Shown here: in pieces, positions 6,692-17,200 of the stretch | How positions within the stretch are numbered: position 1 is the stretch's first letter | Layout of the letters: each line of letters opens with the position of its first letter | DNA from: Rikenellaceae bacterium | Lineage (GTDB): Bacteria; Bacteroidota; Bacteroidia; Bacteroidales; Rikenellaceae | Length of the DNA stretch: 64,000 bases | Direction: 5' to 3' | Assembly (NCBI GenBank): GCA_015060165.1 | Contig: SUZC01000001.1 | Location: 186,001-250,000 of the forward strand | Notes under the pieces: model-generated | Databases searched by the model: none | What the model was told of the DNA's origin: nothing | The model's input: only the letters and a program-made list of their open reading frames with translations | Made by a program: the position numbers and the translations under genes

Positions 6692-9520
6692 CTAACGGAT
6701 TATGCGGCTTAAAAATTCTCCTGTTGCACTATCCTTCGACTTAGCAATTTCACTCGGAGTACCCGTTGCGACTACCCTGCCACCGCCAGCTCCTCCCTCG
6801 GGACCCATATCTATAATGTGGTCGGCGACTTTAATCACATCGAGATTATGTTCGATAACAATAGCGGTATTACCTCTATCGACAAGTTTGTTAATTACAC
6901 CTAGCAACTGACGAATATCCTCAAAGTGCAGGCCCGTTGTAGGCTCATCAAGGATATAGAGCGTACGACCGGTATCGTTCTTCGATAGCTCTGCCGCAAG
7001 CTTGATTCGTTGGCTCTCGCCACCCGACAAAGTTGTACAGGGTTGCCCCAAAGTAAGATATCCCAAACCTACATCCTGGATAGCTTTCAGTTTCTGATAT
7101 ATATTGGGTATGTTGGCAAAGAAGTCAACCGCAATATTTACGGTCATATTCAGCACTTCGTTGATGTTCTTGCCTTTATACTTCACCTCCAGGGTTTCAC
7201 GATTATAACGATTACCCGCGCAGGCTTTGCATCTGACATACACATCGGGCAGGAAATTCATCTCGATGGTCTGCACTCCCGCGCCACGACACTCCTCGCA
7301 TCTACCACCCTTTACATTGAAGGAGAAACGACCTGCTTTGAATCCACGCACCTGAGCATCGGGCGTAGCTTCAAATAGTTTCCTGATATCGGCAAATACA
7401 TTTGAGTAGGTAGCCGGATTGCTACGCGGTGTACGGCCAATGGGCGACTGATCAACGACAACCAGCTTATCGATATTCTCCAACCCTTCAATAGCCTCAT
7501 AAGGCAGAGGTTGATCATAAGAGCGATAGAGCAATCGACTAATAATCGGACGCAAAGTCTCATTCACAAGGGTTGACTTACCTGATCCACTGACTCCAGT
7601 TACACAGATAAACTTGCCGAGTGGGAACTCCACGTCAACACCCTTTAAATTATTACCACGAGCACCTTTTATCACTATTGACAACCCGTTACCCTGACGA
7701 AGAGTCTCCGGAATTTCAATTTTCCTACGACCACACAGATAGTCAGCTGTTATTGAGTCAGAACGCATAATATCGTCAATCGTACCAGCAGCCACAATCT
7801 GGCCACCTCGACGCCCAGCCTTAGGGCCGACATCGACAATAAAATCGGCCGAACGCATCATATCCTCGTCATGTTCTACAACAATTACCGAGTTGCCAGC
7901 ATCGCGCAACTCTTTGAGGGTATTAATCAATCGCTGGTTATCACGCTGATGCAAACCTATACTCGGCTCATCGAGGATATACAACACATTTACCAACTTT
8001 GAGCCAATCTGCGTAGCCAAACGAATACGCTGACTCTCACCCCCCGACAACGATCGAGCCGAACGACTGAGCGATAAATAACCCAAACCGACCTCTATTA
8101 AAAAATGTAATCTTTCGCGAATCTCTTTTACAATCTCTTGAGCGATCTTCCACTCCTTGGCATTAAAACACTCCTCAATATGCGACATCCACTCTGCGAA
8201 ATCGGCTATCGACATAGCCGACACCTCTGCGATATTCTTACCTCCGATGCGGAACTGCAACGACTCCTTCTTCAATCGAGTGCCACCGCAAACGCTACAC
8301 GGACGGTGTTTCATAAATTGTTCACGCCACTTCTGACCACGTTTCGACTCCTCATCGTCGGCCGATGCCACATACTCGGCAATGCCCTCCCAGGCAATCA
8401 TTCGACGGCCAGATACCGACGAGAACTCCGACAAATCGACAGTCAATGGCTTTGCATCACCATACAGAATAGCATTCATACCCTCCTCGGAGATGGTATT
8501 TATGGGGTCATCAAGAGTAAAATCGTAGCGGCGACCGAGGATTGTAAGCAGGGTAAAAATCTTATTGTTTTTATATTTACCGAGTGGTTCGATTGCTCCT
8601 TCGTTGAGCGAACGGTTTTCATCAGGAATTATCTTTTCTCGATCGAACACAGCCTCTACACCCAAACCACTACATCGTGGACAGGCTCCTTGCGGAGCAT
8701 TGAACGAAAAGGTATGGGGAGCAGGATCCTCAAATGCAATACCCGTTGTAGGACACATCAGATGGCGGGAATAGTAACGCATACCGTCGGCCTCATAATC
8801 ATACAAGGCCATAGTTCCTTTGCCCTGACGCATAGACTCCTTGAGCGAGGTCATCACACGCTCTCGCAAGTCTTCCCCCACTCGCATACGATCCACCACC
8901 AAATCAATAGTATGGATTTTATAACGGTCGAGTTTCATACCAGCGGTAATCTCACGAATCTCGCCATCGATTCGGGCATAGATATAACCACGTTTGGCCA
9001 ACGACTCAAACAACTCACGATAGTGACCTTTACGACCCTTTACGATAGGAGCCATAAACGCCACACGGCGACCATCAAAACCGTTGATTATCAAATCGCA
9101 AATCTGCTCATCGGTATAATGCACCATCTCCTCACCGGTAATGGGCGAATATGCACGCGATGCACGTGCATACAAAAGACGCAGAAAATCGTTAATCTCG
9201 GTAACTGTACCTACTGTCGAACGAGGATTTTTATTGGTGGTCTTCTGCTCGATAGCCACCACAGGACTCAGCCCCGTAATCTTATCGACATCGGGACGCT
9301 CCATAGTACCGACAAATTGGCGAGCATAGGTCGAGAGAGTCTCCATATAGCGACGCTGGCCCTCGGCATAGATAGTATCAAATGCCAACGATGATTTGCC
9401 CGATCCAGAAAGACCGGTTACAACGACCAACGAATAACGGGGAATGGTAACATCAATATTCTTGAGGTTATGAACCCTCGCCCCACTAACTACTATTTTA
9501 TCCTCTTTATTGAATTTCAT
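6692..9520 (-). CDS. uvrA: Excinuclease ABC subunit A
   Basis: Damage-sensing ATPase of nucleotide excision repair. The ATG at 9520 gives 942 residues, the normal length; the longer frame (to 9568) would overlap the TauE gene. Two ABC modules are present: the first Walker A is GLSGSGKSSLAFDT and the second GVSGSGKSTLVNET, with signatures LSGGESQRIRLA and LSGGESQRIKLA. Zinc-finger cysteine pairs are CPRC, CSVC, CEEC and CKAC. The insertion and linker boxes (YARQF, QSPIGRTPRSNPATY) are intact. It starts 28 bases after the end of the TauE/SafE gene. Confidence 0.98.
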   Translation of the reverse strand: MKFNKEDKIVVSGARVHNLKNIDVTIPRYSLVVVTGLSGSGKSSLAFDTIYAEGQRRYMETLSTYARQFVGTMERPDVDKITGLSPVVAIEQKTTNKNPRSTVGTVTEINDFLRLLYARASRAYSPITGEEMVHYTDEQICDLIINGFDGRRVAFMAPIVKGRKGHYRELFESLAKRGYIYARIDGEIREITAGMKLDRYKIHTIDLVVDRMRVGEDLRERVMTSLKESMRQGKGTMALYDYEADGMRYYSRHLMCPTTGIAFEDPAPHTFSFNAPQGACPRCSGLGVEAVFDREKIIPDENRSLNEGAIEPLGKYKNNKIFTLLTILGRRYDFTLDDPINTISEEGMNAILYGDAKPLTVDLSEFSSVSGRRMIAWEGIAEYVASADDEESKRGQKWREQFMKHRPCSVCGGTRLKKESLQFRIGGKNIAEVSAMSIADFAEWMSHIEECFNAKEWKIAQEIVKEIRERLHFLIEVGLGYLSLSRSARSLSGGESQRIRLATQIGSKLVNVLYILDEPSIGLHQRDNQRLINTLKELRDAGNSVIVVEHDEDMMRSADFIVDVGPKAGRRGGQIVAAGTIDDIMRSDSITADYLCGRRKIEIPETLRQGNGLSIVIKGARGNNLKGVDVEFPLGKFICVTGVSGSGKSTLVNETLRPIISRLLYRSYDQPLPYEAIEGLENIDKLVVVDQSPIGRTPRSNPATYSNVFADIRKLFEATPDAQVRGFKAGRFSFNVKGGRCEECRGAGVQTIEMNFLPDVYVRCKACAGNRYNRETLEVKYKGKNINEVLNMTVNIAVDFFANIPNIYQKLKAIQDVGLGYLTLGQPCTTLSGGESQRIKLAAELSKNDTGRTLYILDEPTTGLHFEDIRQLLGVINKLVDRGNTAIVIEHNLDVIKVADHIIDMGPEGGAGGGRVVATGTPSEIAKSKDSATGEFLSRIIR

Positions 9521-9548
9521 CTTTTGAAAATTGTACGCCGACGGTTCG

Positions 9549-10361
9549 CTAATAATTGAGCATTTCAAGCATAGAACTCATCATACCCTTCAACGAAATG
9601 AGTCCTACCAAATCGGCAAAACAGACAACCAAGATTGCCATAGTAAACCATCTCACGAATTTCACACCCCAACTCATAGCAAAGTGTGAAGCGAGCATAG
9701 CTCCCAAAATATTACCCAAACCGTGCCACAGACCATAGGCATAATCAACCTGGTCATTCATTATGAATATAGCGAGCGAAAACGGTGTAGCCAAAAAGAT
9801 TATAAAACCCTTGATTACATTGGCAGTAATGATATCAAGTTTCATCGACCAAATAGTAACTGCCAAAATCACATACCCCAGACCGATGTATATGTATCCA
9901 CCATAAAATCCCAAAAGCAAGAACCACAGATAATGATGCGGTTTGGTATTGAGAGGATGACCACCGTGAATATGAGTATGTTGGGTGTGGCTCTGGTCGA
10001 AAATCATATAGACCAACACTACGGTAAGCACCACAGCCATACATATCTTGAATACGATATCGCTTATATGGGTAGCAACCATCGAACCTATGATATTTCC
10101 TATCACAGCCGGAATAGCCAATTTAATACCGCTACTAATGTGCAGCATTCGCTTGCGTATAAAGGCTACCGATGCCGTAAGATTTTGCAGCACAACGGAT
10201 ATTCTATTGGTTCCATTTGCCACACCAATTGGCAGGCCCAAGACTGTGAATAAAGTCATAGTAATAATGGCACCACCGCCGGCCAAAGTGTTAATCACCC
10301 CGACCAGAACACCCGAGAGCACCAAAATTATCTCTACTGCATATTCACTAATAAATTCCAT
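9549..10361 (-). CDS. TauE/SafE-family (DUF81) membrane permease
   Basis: 270 residues with about eight hydrophobic helices. The N-terminus has the family pattern GVINTLAGGGAIITM near residue 20-35, followed by GVANGTNRISVVLQN. A His-rich loop (HTQHTHIHGGH, near residue 125-135) sits between the two halves. Family members export sulfite, sulfoacetate or other small organic anions; the substrate here is unknown. The His-rich loop might bind metal, but such loops are common. It is upstream of uvrA on the same strand. Confidence 0.88.
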   Translation of the reverse strand: MEFISEYAVEIILVLSGVLVGVINTLAGGGAIITMTLFTVLGLPIGVANGTNRISVVLQNLTASVAFIRKRMLHISSGIKLAIPAVIGNIIGSMVATHISDIVFKICMAVVLTVVLVYMIFDQSHTQHTHIHGGHPLNTKPHHYLWFLLLGFYGGYIYIGLGYVILAVTIWSMKLDIITANVIKGFIIFLATPFSLAIFIMNDQVDYAYGLWHGLGNILGAMLASHFAMSWGVKFVRWFTMAILVVCFADLVGLISLKGMMSSMLEMLNY

Positions 10362-10398
10362 ATATCAAACTTTTGGCACGCATAACTCTGCCAAGTGT

Positions 10399-10406
10399 TA
10401 AAGATA
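10399..10406 (-). promoter_or_regulatory. Possible -7 element for the TauE/SafE gene
   Basis: The minus strand reads TATCTTTA, one base from the TAnnTTTG consensus, about 40 bases before the TauE start. No matching TTG element is seen upstream, so support is moderate. Confidence 0.35.
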
Positions 10407-10450
10407 CGAAAAAATAGAATAAAATCAGCCGTTTCAGCCGACATTTTCAC

Positions 10451-10484
10451 AAAAAAATATCGCCACACTATTTTGTAGCGATAT
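10451..10484 (-). terminator. Intrinsic terminator of the methyltransferase gene
   Basis: On the minus strand a 7-bp stem (ATATCGC, arms 10478-10484 and 10457-10463) is followed by a T-run at 10451-10457. The stop codon of the methyltransferase lies inside the loop. Confidence 0.7.
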
Positions 10485-11235
10485 AGTAAAGATCGAAACT
10501 ATGCTCCGAGATCTCCCCTATAGAGTAATCGTCCATACGTATTGAGCAGGTAAGATTCTCATTATTAGCAAGCAAGCGACGGCGATTCAAACGATTGAGC
10601 ACATCGTAAGGAATCTGCAACATCCAACGCGGCAAGCGGTGCTGGAAATCGAATATATCGAATCGGGTTATACGCTCTACACCTCGGCGATTCTGCTCAT
10701 AATACTCCATCACTCGATCATTGCCATCGACACCCATACATTCAACCGATGAAAAGCTCTTCGACAACAATGCCTCCAGTTCTTCGGCACGGTACTCCCT
10801 AACATGCCACGGATTGCGCGTAAGCGACATCGGAGCATTGGGGGTTGATACGATGAATTTACCACCGGGACGCAACACTCGACCCACCTCACGCACAAAC
10901 TCTGCATCCTGTTTGATATGTTCTATAACCTGAAACGACACAACATAATCGAAACTCTCGTCGGGAAAATCAAGCGGAGGTACAACCATCTGGCGGAAGA
11001 TTGCATTCGCCGGCAACGGATTCTCAAATTCGGGGCAATTCTTATCGATTGTGGTGTAGGTCGAAGCCGACGGTGCAATCACATCGACACCATAACCCAT
11101 ACCCGTGCCAATCTCCAAAACATCTCCCGAAACCAGCTGCGCGGCTTTGTAATATGCCAATATCGAACGCTGGAATACGAAATTATCTGATGCATCACGA
11201 GCCGACACTCGCTCGGCTGTATGAAGTTTCGCCAT
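10468..11235 (-). CDS. Class I SAM-dependent methyltransferase
   Basis: 255 residues from the ATG at 11235; a TTG at 11247 is less likely. The SAM-binding glycine motif is VLEIGTGMGYG near residue 38-48. FDYVVSFQVIEHI is the motif-IV-like strand, and VLRPGGKFIVSTPN follows. These identify a Rossmann-fold methyltransferase of the UbiE/Methyltransf_11 type. The second half is alpha-helical, with basic runs that may contact a membrane or glycan acceptor. It lies 14 bases after cvfB in the same direction. The substrate cannot be read from the sequence. Confidence 0.85.
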   Translation of the reverse strand: MAKLHTAERVSARDASDNFVFQRSILAYYKAAQLVSGDVLEIGTGMGYGVDVIAPSASTYTTIDKNCPEFENPLPANAIFRQMVVPPLDFPDESFDYVVSFQVIEHIKQDAEFVREVGRVLRPGGKFIVSTPNAPMSLTRNPWHVREYRAEELEALLSKSFSSVECMGVDGNDRVMEYYEQNRRGVERITRFDIFDFQHRLPRWMLQIPYDVLNRLNRRRLLANNENLTCSIRMDDYSIGEISEHSFDLYYIATK

Positions 11236-11249
11236 ACTTAGAAACAATT

Positions 11250-12089
11250 CTATTTTTTTAGTTTAATTTGGTGTGCCTCGGCTACGATATCACCACGTTT
11301 GAGCAACATACCGACAGCTCGTTTAAAGACTTTTTTACTCATCTGAGTGGCTGCGTGAACCTCCTCAGGAGATGAATCATCACCCACAGGCAATACCCCA
11401 CCATTATCACGTAGCAATGCAAAAAGAGTCTCTGCTGAAGCAGCCACGCCATCGTAACCCTCACGACGGAGCGACAAATCAATGCGGTTATCCTCGGTGA
11501 TACGGCGCACATAACCCTCCAAACGGTCACCAACCTTAACCTGCTGGAAAATCTGATTCTTATATACCATTCCCCAATGGCGAGAATTGATAATCGCACG
11601 GTAACCAATCGGGCTCTCAGAAGCGATCAACAAATCGACCTTCTGACGAGGCTCGACAGTAATTACATCGTTATCGATAAAGCCTTTGAGTTTCATCGTA
11701 GCCACACATCGGCCGGTGATATTGTCGACATAAAGCCAAACTATGTAACTACGACCTGCCAACACTCCCCCCTGTTGATTACGGTTGGGCAAAAACAGAT
11801 CCTTACCCGACACACCCCAATCGAGGAATGCACCGTGAATATTTTTATCCACAACCTTCAAGAATGCCACACTACCCTCTGTAATGAGGGGCTTATCGGT
11901 CGTAGCAACCAATCTATCCTCAGAGTCGTGATATACAAAAACTTCTATCTCATCACCAACTGCATTCGAAAGCGACACAAAGCGATTTGGAAGAAGCACC
12001 TCCTGACCCTCTTCATCGGCCAAATACAATCCATAATCTGATATACGGCTAACCTTCAAGGTTTGAATACGTCCTACTTTCATACTCAT
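11250..12089 (-). CDS. cvfB: CvfB-family S1-like RNA-binding protein
   Basis: 279 residues built of successive S1-type beta-barrels (first near residues 4-65, second near 70-135, third near 140-210) and a C-terminal winged helix (about 220-279, ending HQIKLKK). This is the layout of CvfB (conserved virulence factor B, YitL), an RNA-binding protein linked to post-transcriptional regulation in Staphylococcus. Its role in Bacteroidota is not established. The ATG at 12089 or 12083 are both possible. A -7 element lies 72 bases upstream. Confidence 0.9.
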   Translation of the reverse strand: MSMKVGRIQTLKVSRISDYGLYLADEEGQEVLLPNRFVSLSNAVGDEIEVFVYHDSEDRLVATTDKPLITEGSVAFLKVVDKNIHGAFLDWGVSGKDLFLPNRNQQGGVLAGRSYIVWLYVDNITGRCVATMKLKGFIDNDVITVEPRQKVDLLIASESPIGYRAIINSRHWGMVYKNQIFQQVKVGDRLEGYVRRITEDNRIDLSLRREGYDGVAASAETLFALLRDNGGVLPVGDDSSPEEVHAATQMSKKVFKRAVGMLLKRGDIVAEAHQIKLKK

Positions 12090-12160
12090 AAATCAATTAT
12101 TTCAAGTGCATCAATCACACTTTACAATTTAGTCACACCGGCAATTATCGCACAGCGCGG

Positions 12161-12168
12161 CAAAGATA
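12161..12168 (-). promoter_or_regulatory. -7 promoter element TATCTTTG for cvfB
   Basis: A perfect TAnnTTTG on the minus strand, 72 bases before the cvfB start. No TTG at the right spacing is evident upstream. Confidence 0.5.
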
Positions 12169-12194
12169 AGAAATTTCGGGCAACTAACAGCCTA

Positions 12195-14198
12195 TTAGTA
12201 ACGAATCGTTATCTTAGAACTCTTTAAGAATACATCGTGACTAAGTGTATAACCCTCCATAGGCTTACCGTCAATCTCAATCGAGCGAATCAAATCGTCG
12301 GCACTCTTACGACCGGCAGTACGGATTGTGACGGTATTAGCCCCCGAACGAATCTTGATCTTATCGTACAGCGGTGAAACCATCTCATAGGTATTATCGC
12401 CCACGACAACCGGATAAAAGCCCATCGAACAGAAGATATACCATGCACTCATCGTTCCGTCATCTTCATCCATCTCAGGAGCAAAGCCATCGACCTTATT
12501 CTGGAATGCACGACCCACAAACGGAGTGGGATACTCGGCATTGCCACCATAGCGATGAATCATATCCTCTTTAGTAAGCAAATCGCGAACAATGCGTTGG
12601 CTACCCTCGGGATTTCCAAAGATATTATACAGCAGAGGAGTATGAATATCAGGTTCATTTCCTTGATTAAACAGATCATTCTTAAAGAAATAATCAATCT
12701 GCTCGGCAAGTTTCTCCTTACCTACAAGAGCTATCATCTGATCGAAACAATGGGGAGCCGCCCAACGATATTGCCAACGTGTTCCCTGATAGAGTCCATT
12801 GCCTCGCATCTTGGTGAAATCATCACGAATTGTCATAAACTCCTTTGGCCATGTCGCATCAAAGAGCGAGTCAGCCTTCGACTTGTACTCCACAGCATCC
12901 TGCTTCTCGCCCAACAGATATGCAATCTGAGCCAACGCCCATAAATCGTACGAGCTCTCCAAACGCTGATCGGGAGTACGATAGAGCAAATCGTTAGCAG
13001 CTTCACGCTTCAAGCCCTCATATCCTACTCTCAAATCGACATTTCGAATACCCTTCTTCCACGCATCGAGTATCACAACTCCACTATGCTCGGTACGCAC
13101 CGTAGGAGCCGACTCATGAGGTGTAGCCCAATTGGCCTTACCAGTGCGATACTGATGTAAAAGCGACATCACTATATCGTGCATTGCCTCAGGCTCGACT
13201 ATTGTCAACAAAGGGAATTTGGTACGGAATGAATCCCACATACTCCACGATGTATAGTAATCGAATCCATCGGCATTGTAAATCTTGCCATCGGTTGCCT
13301 TATAGCGACCATCGTTGGTGGTCACGTTCATTGGGCTCAGGTAGACACGATAGAGAAGCGTATAGAAGATTGTGCGCTGGTCCTCGGTACTACCCTTCAC
13401 GTCGATTTGATTGAGTTTTTCACGCCACTCGCCACGAGCCTGCTTGAGCAATTTTTCAAAGCTCATCGCCTGCCAATCGGCTGCAATATCATCAGCAGCA
13501 TCCTGGCCTACAGCCGACACAGCGATGCGTACCTCCACCTGCTGAACAGACGGAGCAAATTCGAGTAAAACATTTGTAGAATTACTCTTTACAACTGTAA
13601 AATCAGAGCTTGTGGAAAAGTTGAAGTAAAGTCTGTAACTGCCTCTCGAACAAGCAGTAGGAGAATCGACTTGACCATTAATCAAATTGGCCGATTGAAC
13701 CTTATACTCCGAGCTAACGTTGTGCTTATCGACCGATGCCGAGAAATCGACATAGAGCAATTTTCGGCCATCGGCGGGGAATATGTATCGCTCAACAGCC
13801 ATATTCTTGGTAGCAGTAAATTCTCCCTTGACGCCATTATCAAACATGGTCTCATAATAACCAGGATATGCTTTTTCTGTACCCTTTACAATCCTCAACG
13901 CATCACTTGCAAGAGCTGGCTTTACACTCAGATTACAGCCCGTACCGCTACAACCTACACCAGATACACGATTAATCGACACACCCGACACTGTAGGTTC
14001 CGCATAGTCGTAGCCCACGTGACTTCCTGGAGAGCTATCGGGGCCAACGGCAATAGCTCCAAATGGAACTGCAGCAGCTGGCGACATCTGGCCGTGGTCG
14101 CCCGACGTACCAAGAAACATATTTACATACTTCTCATTTTGCGCTGAACATACCATCACTGCACAAAGAGATAGTATCGACAATAAAACTCGTTTCAT
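12195..14198 (-). CDS. GH92-family alpha-mannosidase, secreted
   Basis: 667 residues with a cleavable signal peptide (to about CSAQ, residue 19). The N-terminal beta-sandwich begins YVNMFLGTSGDHGQMSPAAAVPFG and contains the family box GYDYAEPTVSGVSINRVSGVGC. The catalytic barrel has GNEPDIHTPLLYN, corresponding to the conserved general-acid loop (usually GNEPSHH), and DDGTMSAWYIFCSMGFYPV, the general-base region. GH92 enzymes are calcium-dependent, inverting exo-mannosidases acting on mannan or N-glycans. The changed residues after GNEP suggest a specificity different from the best-known alpha-1,2 enzymes. It follows the GH106-like gene by 30 bases, as an operon. Confidence 0.93.
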   Translation of the reverse strand: MKRVLLSILSLCAVMVCSAQNEKYVNMFLGTSGDHGQMSPAAAVPFGAIAVGPDSSPGSHVGYDYAEPTVSGVSINRVSGVGCSGTGCNLSVKPALASDALRIVKGTEKAYPGYYETMFDNGVKGEFTATKNMAVERYIFPADGRKLLYVDFSASVDKHNVSSEYKVQSANLINGQVDSPTACSRGSYRLYFNFSTSSDFTVVKSNSTNVLLEFAPSVQQVEVRIAVSAVGQDAADDIAADWQAMSFEKLLKQARGEWREKLNQIDVKGSTEDQRTIFYTLLYRVYLSPMNVTTNDGRYKATDGKIYNADGFDYYTSWSMWDSFRTKFPLLTIVEPEAMHDIVMSLLHQYRTGKANWATPHESAPTVRTEHSGVVILDAWKKGIRNVDLRVGYEGLKREAANDLLYRTPDQRLESSYDLWALAQIAYLLGEKQDAVEYKSKADSLFDATWPKEFMTIRDDFTKMRGNGLYQGTRWQYRWAAPHCFDQMIALVGKEKLAEQIDYFFKNDLFNQGNEPDIHTPLLYNIFGNPEGSQRIVRDLLTKEDMIHRYGGNAEYPTPFVGRAFQNKVDGFAPEMDEDDGTMSAWYIFCSMGFYPVVVGDNTYEMVSPLYDKIKIRSGANTVTIRTAGRKSADDLIRSIEIDGKPMEGYTLSHDVFLKSSKITIRY

Positions 14199-14228
14199 AT
14201 TATAGTTTTTTTAAATCACAATATATCA

Positions 14229-17200
14229 TTATTCACTCTTCAACACAACAGGTCCTAGCAAACCATATTTTTTAAGTTCTGATTGAGCAGACGGGCCGTT
14301 GATTGTCCACGTCTTACGCTCAGACTCAGGCTTCGAGGCATCGTAAACAAGACGGTTGAACCAAGTACTTGTAACTTTAATCTGCAACTCGTTCTCTCCC
14401 TTGCGAACATAATCGGCAATATCGATTGCATAAGGAGCACACCACAAAGGTCGCAAAACCTGAGAATTTATCGTAACCTCGGCAATCATATTGACACTGC
14501 CCAAATCCAACAACAGATTATCGGGCACCTCCTGCAGATTGAATTTATTAGAGTAAACCACACTACCCGAGAAAGCTCTGCCCTCCTCCGAAATCGGCAT
14601 ATCTGACCAAGCAACCAAATCCTTGATCTTCAATTCAGCTGGAGCACCCCAACCTTCGGGGAAACGAACACTCCACTCTGAATCGATAGTCTGCTGTTTC
14701 TTGTATTCGATAGTTTTTACACTCTTTTGATTTGCATCGTGCTCAAATACCACAAAGCAAGAACCCGCCTGAGGCATATCGAGAGTGACGACCGAGTAAT
14801 CACCTCTGCGTTCAACAGCCAAAGGCTCGATATCGCCCGTTACAGGATTCCACAACTCAGCTGCACCATCGGCCAAGAATGCCACTTCTCCATTGAATGA
14901 TGATAATTTCTCTGGTGTAACGAAATACCAATCAGCACCCTTTGCCGCACGATGAATCCATCGAACATTACCTTTAACGTCGGGCTTGATAGAGAGCATC
15001 GTCAAGGCGTCATCTATTGACATTCCGCTCAACAATCGGCCAGCACCGACATTTGAAATTTCACCATCGGAAGCACTACCCCAGATGGCTTTGACCGCCT
15101 TATCAAAACGTTGCTGAGAATCATCGCCGCCTTGCAACGTTGCGAGTGAAACAGGAGCATTGGCCACAATCGTAGCACCTTGCTCCAAAAGGTTGTACAG
15201 ACGTTCCAAAGTTTCGGGTCGCATGCGTTTGTTTTCAGGAATCCACAACATCTTATACTTCAAACCTTCGGGAGTTACAATATTCCCATCCTTAACAGCA
15301 AGACGGTTAAGCAAAACATCGGGATTGCAATAATCATATTTGTAACCCGAAGGGAAAGGATACTCCTGATCGGGCTTGTGGCTAATCTCATCACCCAGAT
15401 ACCACAACACATCACTAACCGATTGGCCTCGCTCCAACATATAGCTGCATCGCGCCAGATATGTAGTGAGCTGCCCCACGTATGGCCACCAGGTCTGACC
15501 ACGTAGGAATGGGGTTCCGATTCGAGAACCCATAGATGTACCAGGAGGCAGGAATCCGATCTGCGGATTGTGAGTATAGGTATGGAAAACGTTATGAGTA
15601 ACACCCTCTACAAAGTGGTAGTCGGCATACTCTTTGAGCATATCCAAATGTTCGTCCCAAGTAAGCGAGAATGAGGTAAACGACTCAGCCGCAACGCGAG
15701 GTTTACCATAGAGTCGAGCCGCCGAAGCGGTAGGTTTAATGGGCTTGAAATTAAGCGAACCCACATAGCCCGTAGAATATGGATGCCAGAACTCGCACAT
15801 CGGAATATCGGCATACTTGAAATACTCCATAATATCGGCCGGGAAGATATCACCAGCAGCTGTTTCGTATGATACGGTAAGGCCCTCTGCGTGACCTAAT
15901 TCTGCCATACGACGATAGAATTTATTGGCAAACAAATCACCCACGACAGAACGCCAATCCAGCAAAAAGCGAGATGTAGTTTCTGGAGAATCTATCACAT
16001 AGCCAAAGAGTGCAGGCAACCACTTACGCAACTCATAGCCCTTGCGTTCGATAAACTCCTGCTCCATCTTCATAGTCCACATCTGAGTTCGGCACTCCCA
16101 ACTATCGAGCAATAATCCATCAAGCATACCACCCTGCAATGCACCGCTTGTTAGTCGACCAATATATCCAGCATAGTGAGCTTCGGGGCCTTCGGTCGAA
16201 AGTTTATCGCACTCCCAACCAGTACCCTCTGGGGGTGCTGGAGCATTCTTTTTACCCTCGTTGACGTGACCAATACGCAAAATAGTCCACTCGCCACCCT
16301 TTGGGGCGCTCCATTTGAGATTACCCTCGGCGTCCATATATTGTGAGATATCGACAACTCCATTATTGGCAATATAGGCCTCGGCACTCTGCTTAACATC
16401 GTCGGCCGTACGCTCAAAGCTACGCAAAGTCCATCCAGCCTCAGACTGCCAGCTATTTTTATACGCTGTCGACCAAACCTTCACTCCTCGCATATTCATA
16501 TCGTAGGCATTAGTAAGCTCGATACGGCAACCTACGACTTCGCCCTTTTCTTCACAAGCAAATGTAATTGGATAATTATCCTGCCAGCTACTTTGCGGCA
16601 AATCGGCATCAACCACTTTATGTTTGCTACCATCGGCCTTGATAACATAGCAATTTATGTGAACACCTGGCTCGTATGACATATTATGATTAAGGGTCTG
16701 AACAGCAGGAAACTCGATTGAACGCACCACCGCCGGAGTCGAAAAACGAGTTTCTACCCAATGGGGATTATCAGCAGTAGTAGGAGAGAATTTTACGGCG
16801 CGGCCATTGAGCATCAACTCTTTCCATTTATAATTACCACTACCCATAATTGTGGTATATGCCAACGGCTTACCCGAATCGCCCGCCAAACGAGGAAAAG
16901 CAACAACAGCAATATCGCGATAGTCGCGCCACTCTTCGGCACTTGGACGGGGTTTTTCAAGAGTAATTTCAATATCACCTCCCGCGACATCGGCCCTACT
17001 ATAAACCAGTGTACGCATTGCATTTTCTGGTTTAATCCACGGACCACCCGACATCGCCCAACCCGGGCAGTTCTGCATAGTAAATCTAAGGCCCAAACGC
17101 TTACACTCATCTGCGGTATATTTCACAGCAGAGTCCCAATTCTCACTCAAGCACTCAATCTTATCGTTTGTAGCGGGCCACTGACCACCAAACTGGCCAT

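Noticed and set aside
8138..9394. Long open frame (418 codons) on the plus strand
   Set aside because: It lies wholly antisense to uvrA, is rich in His, Thr, Arg and Cys as expected from a shadow frame, and has no recognisable domain.
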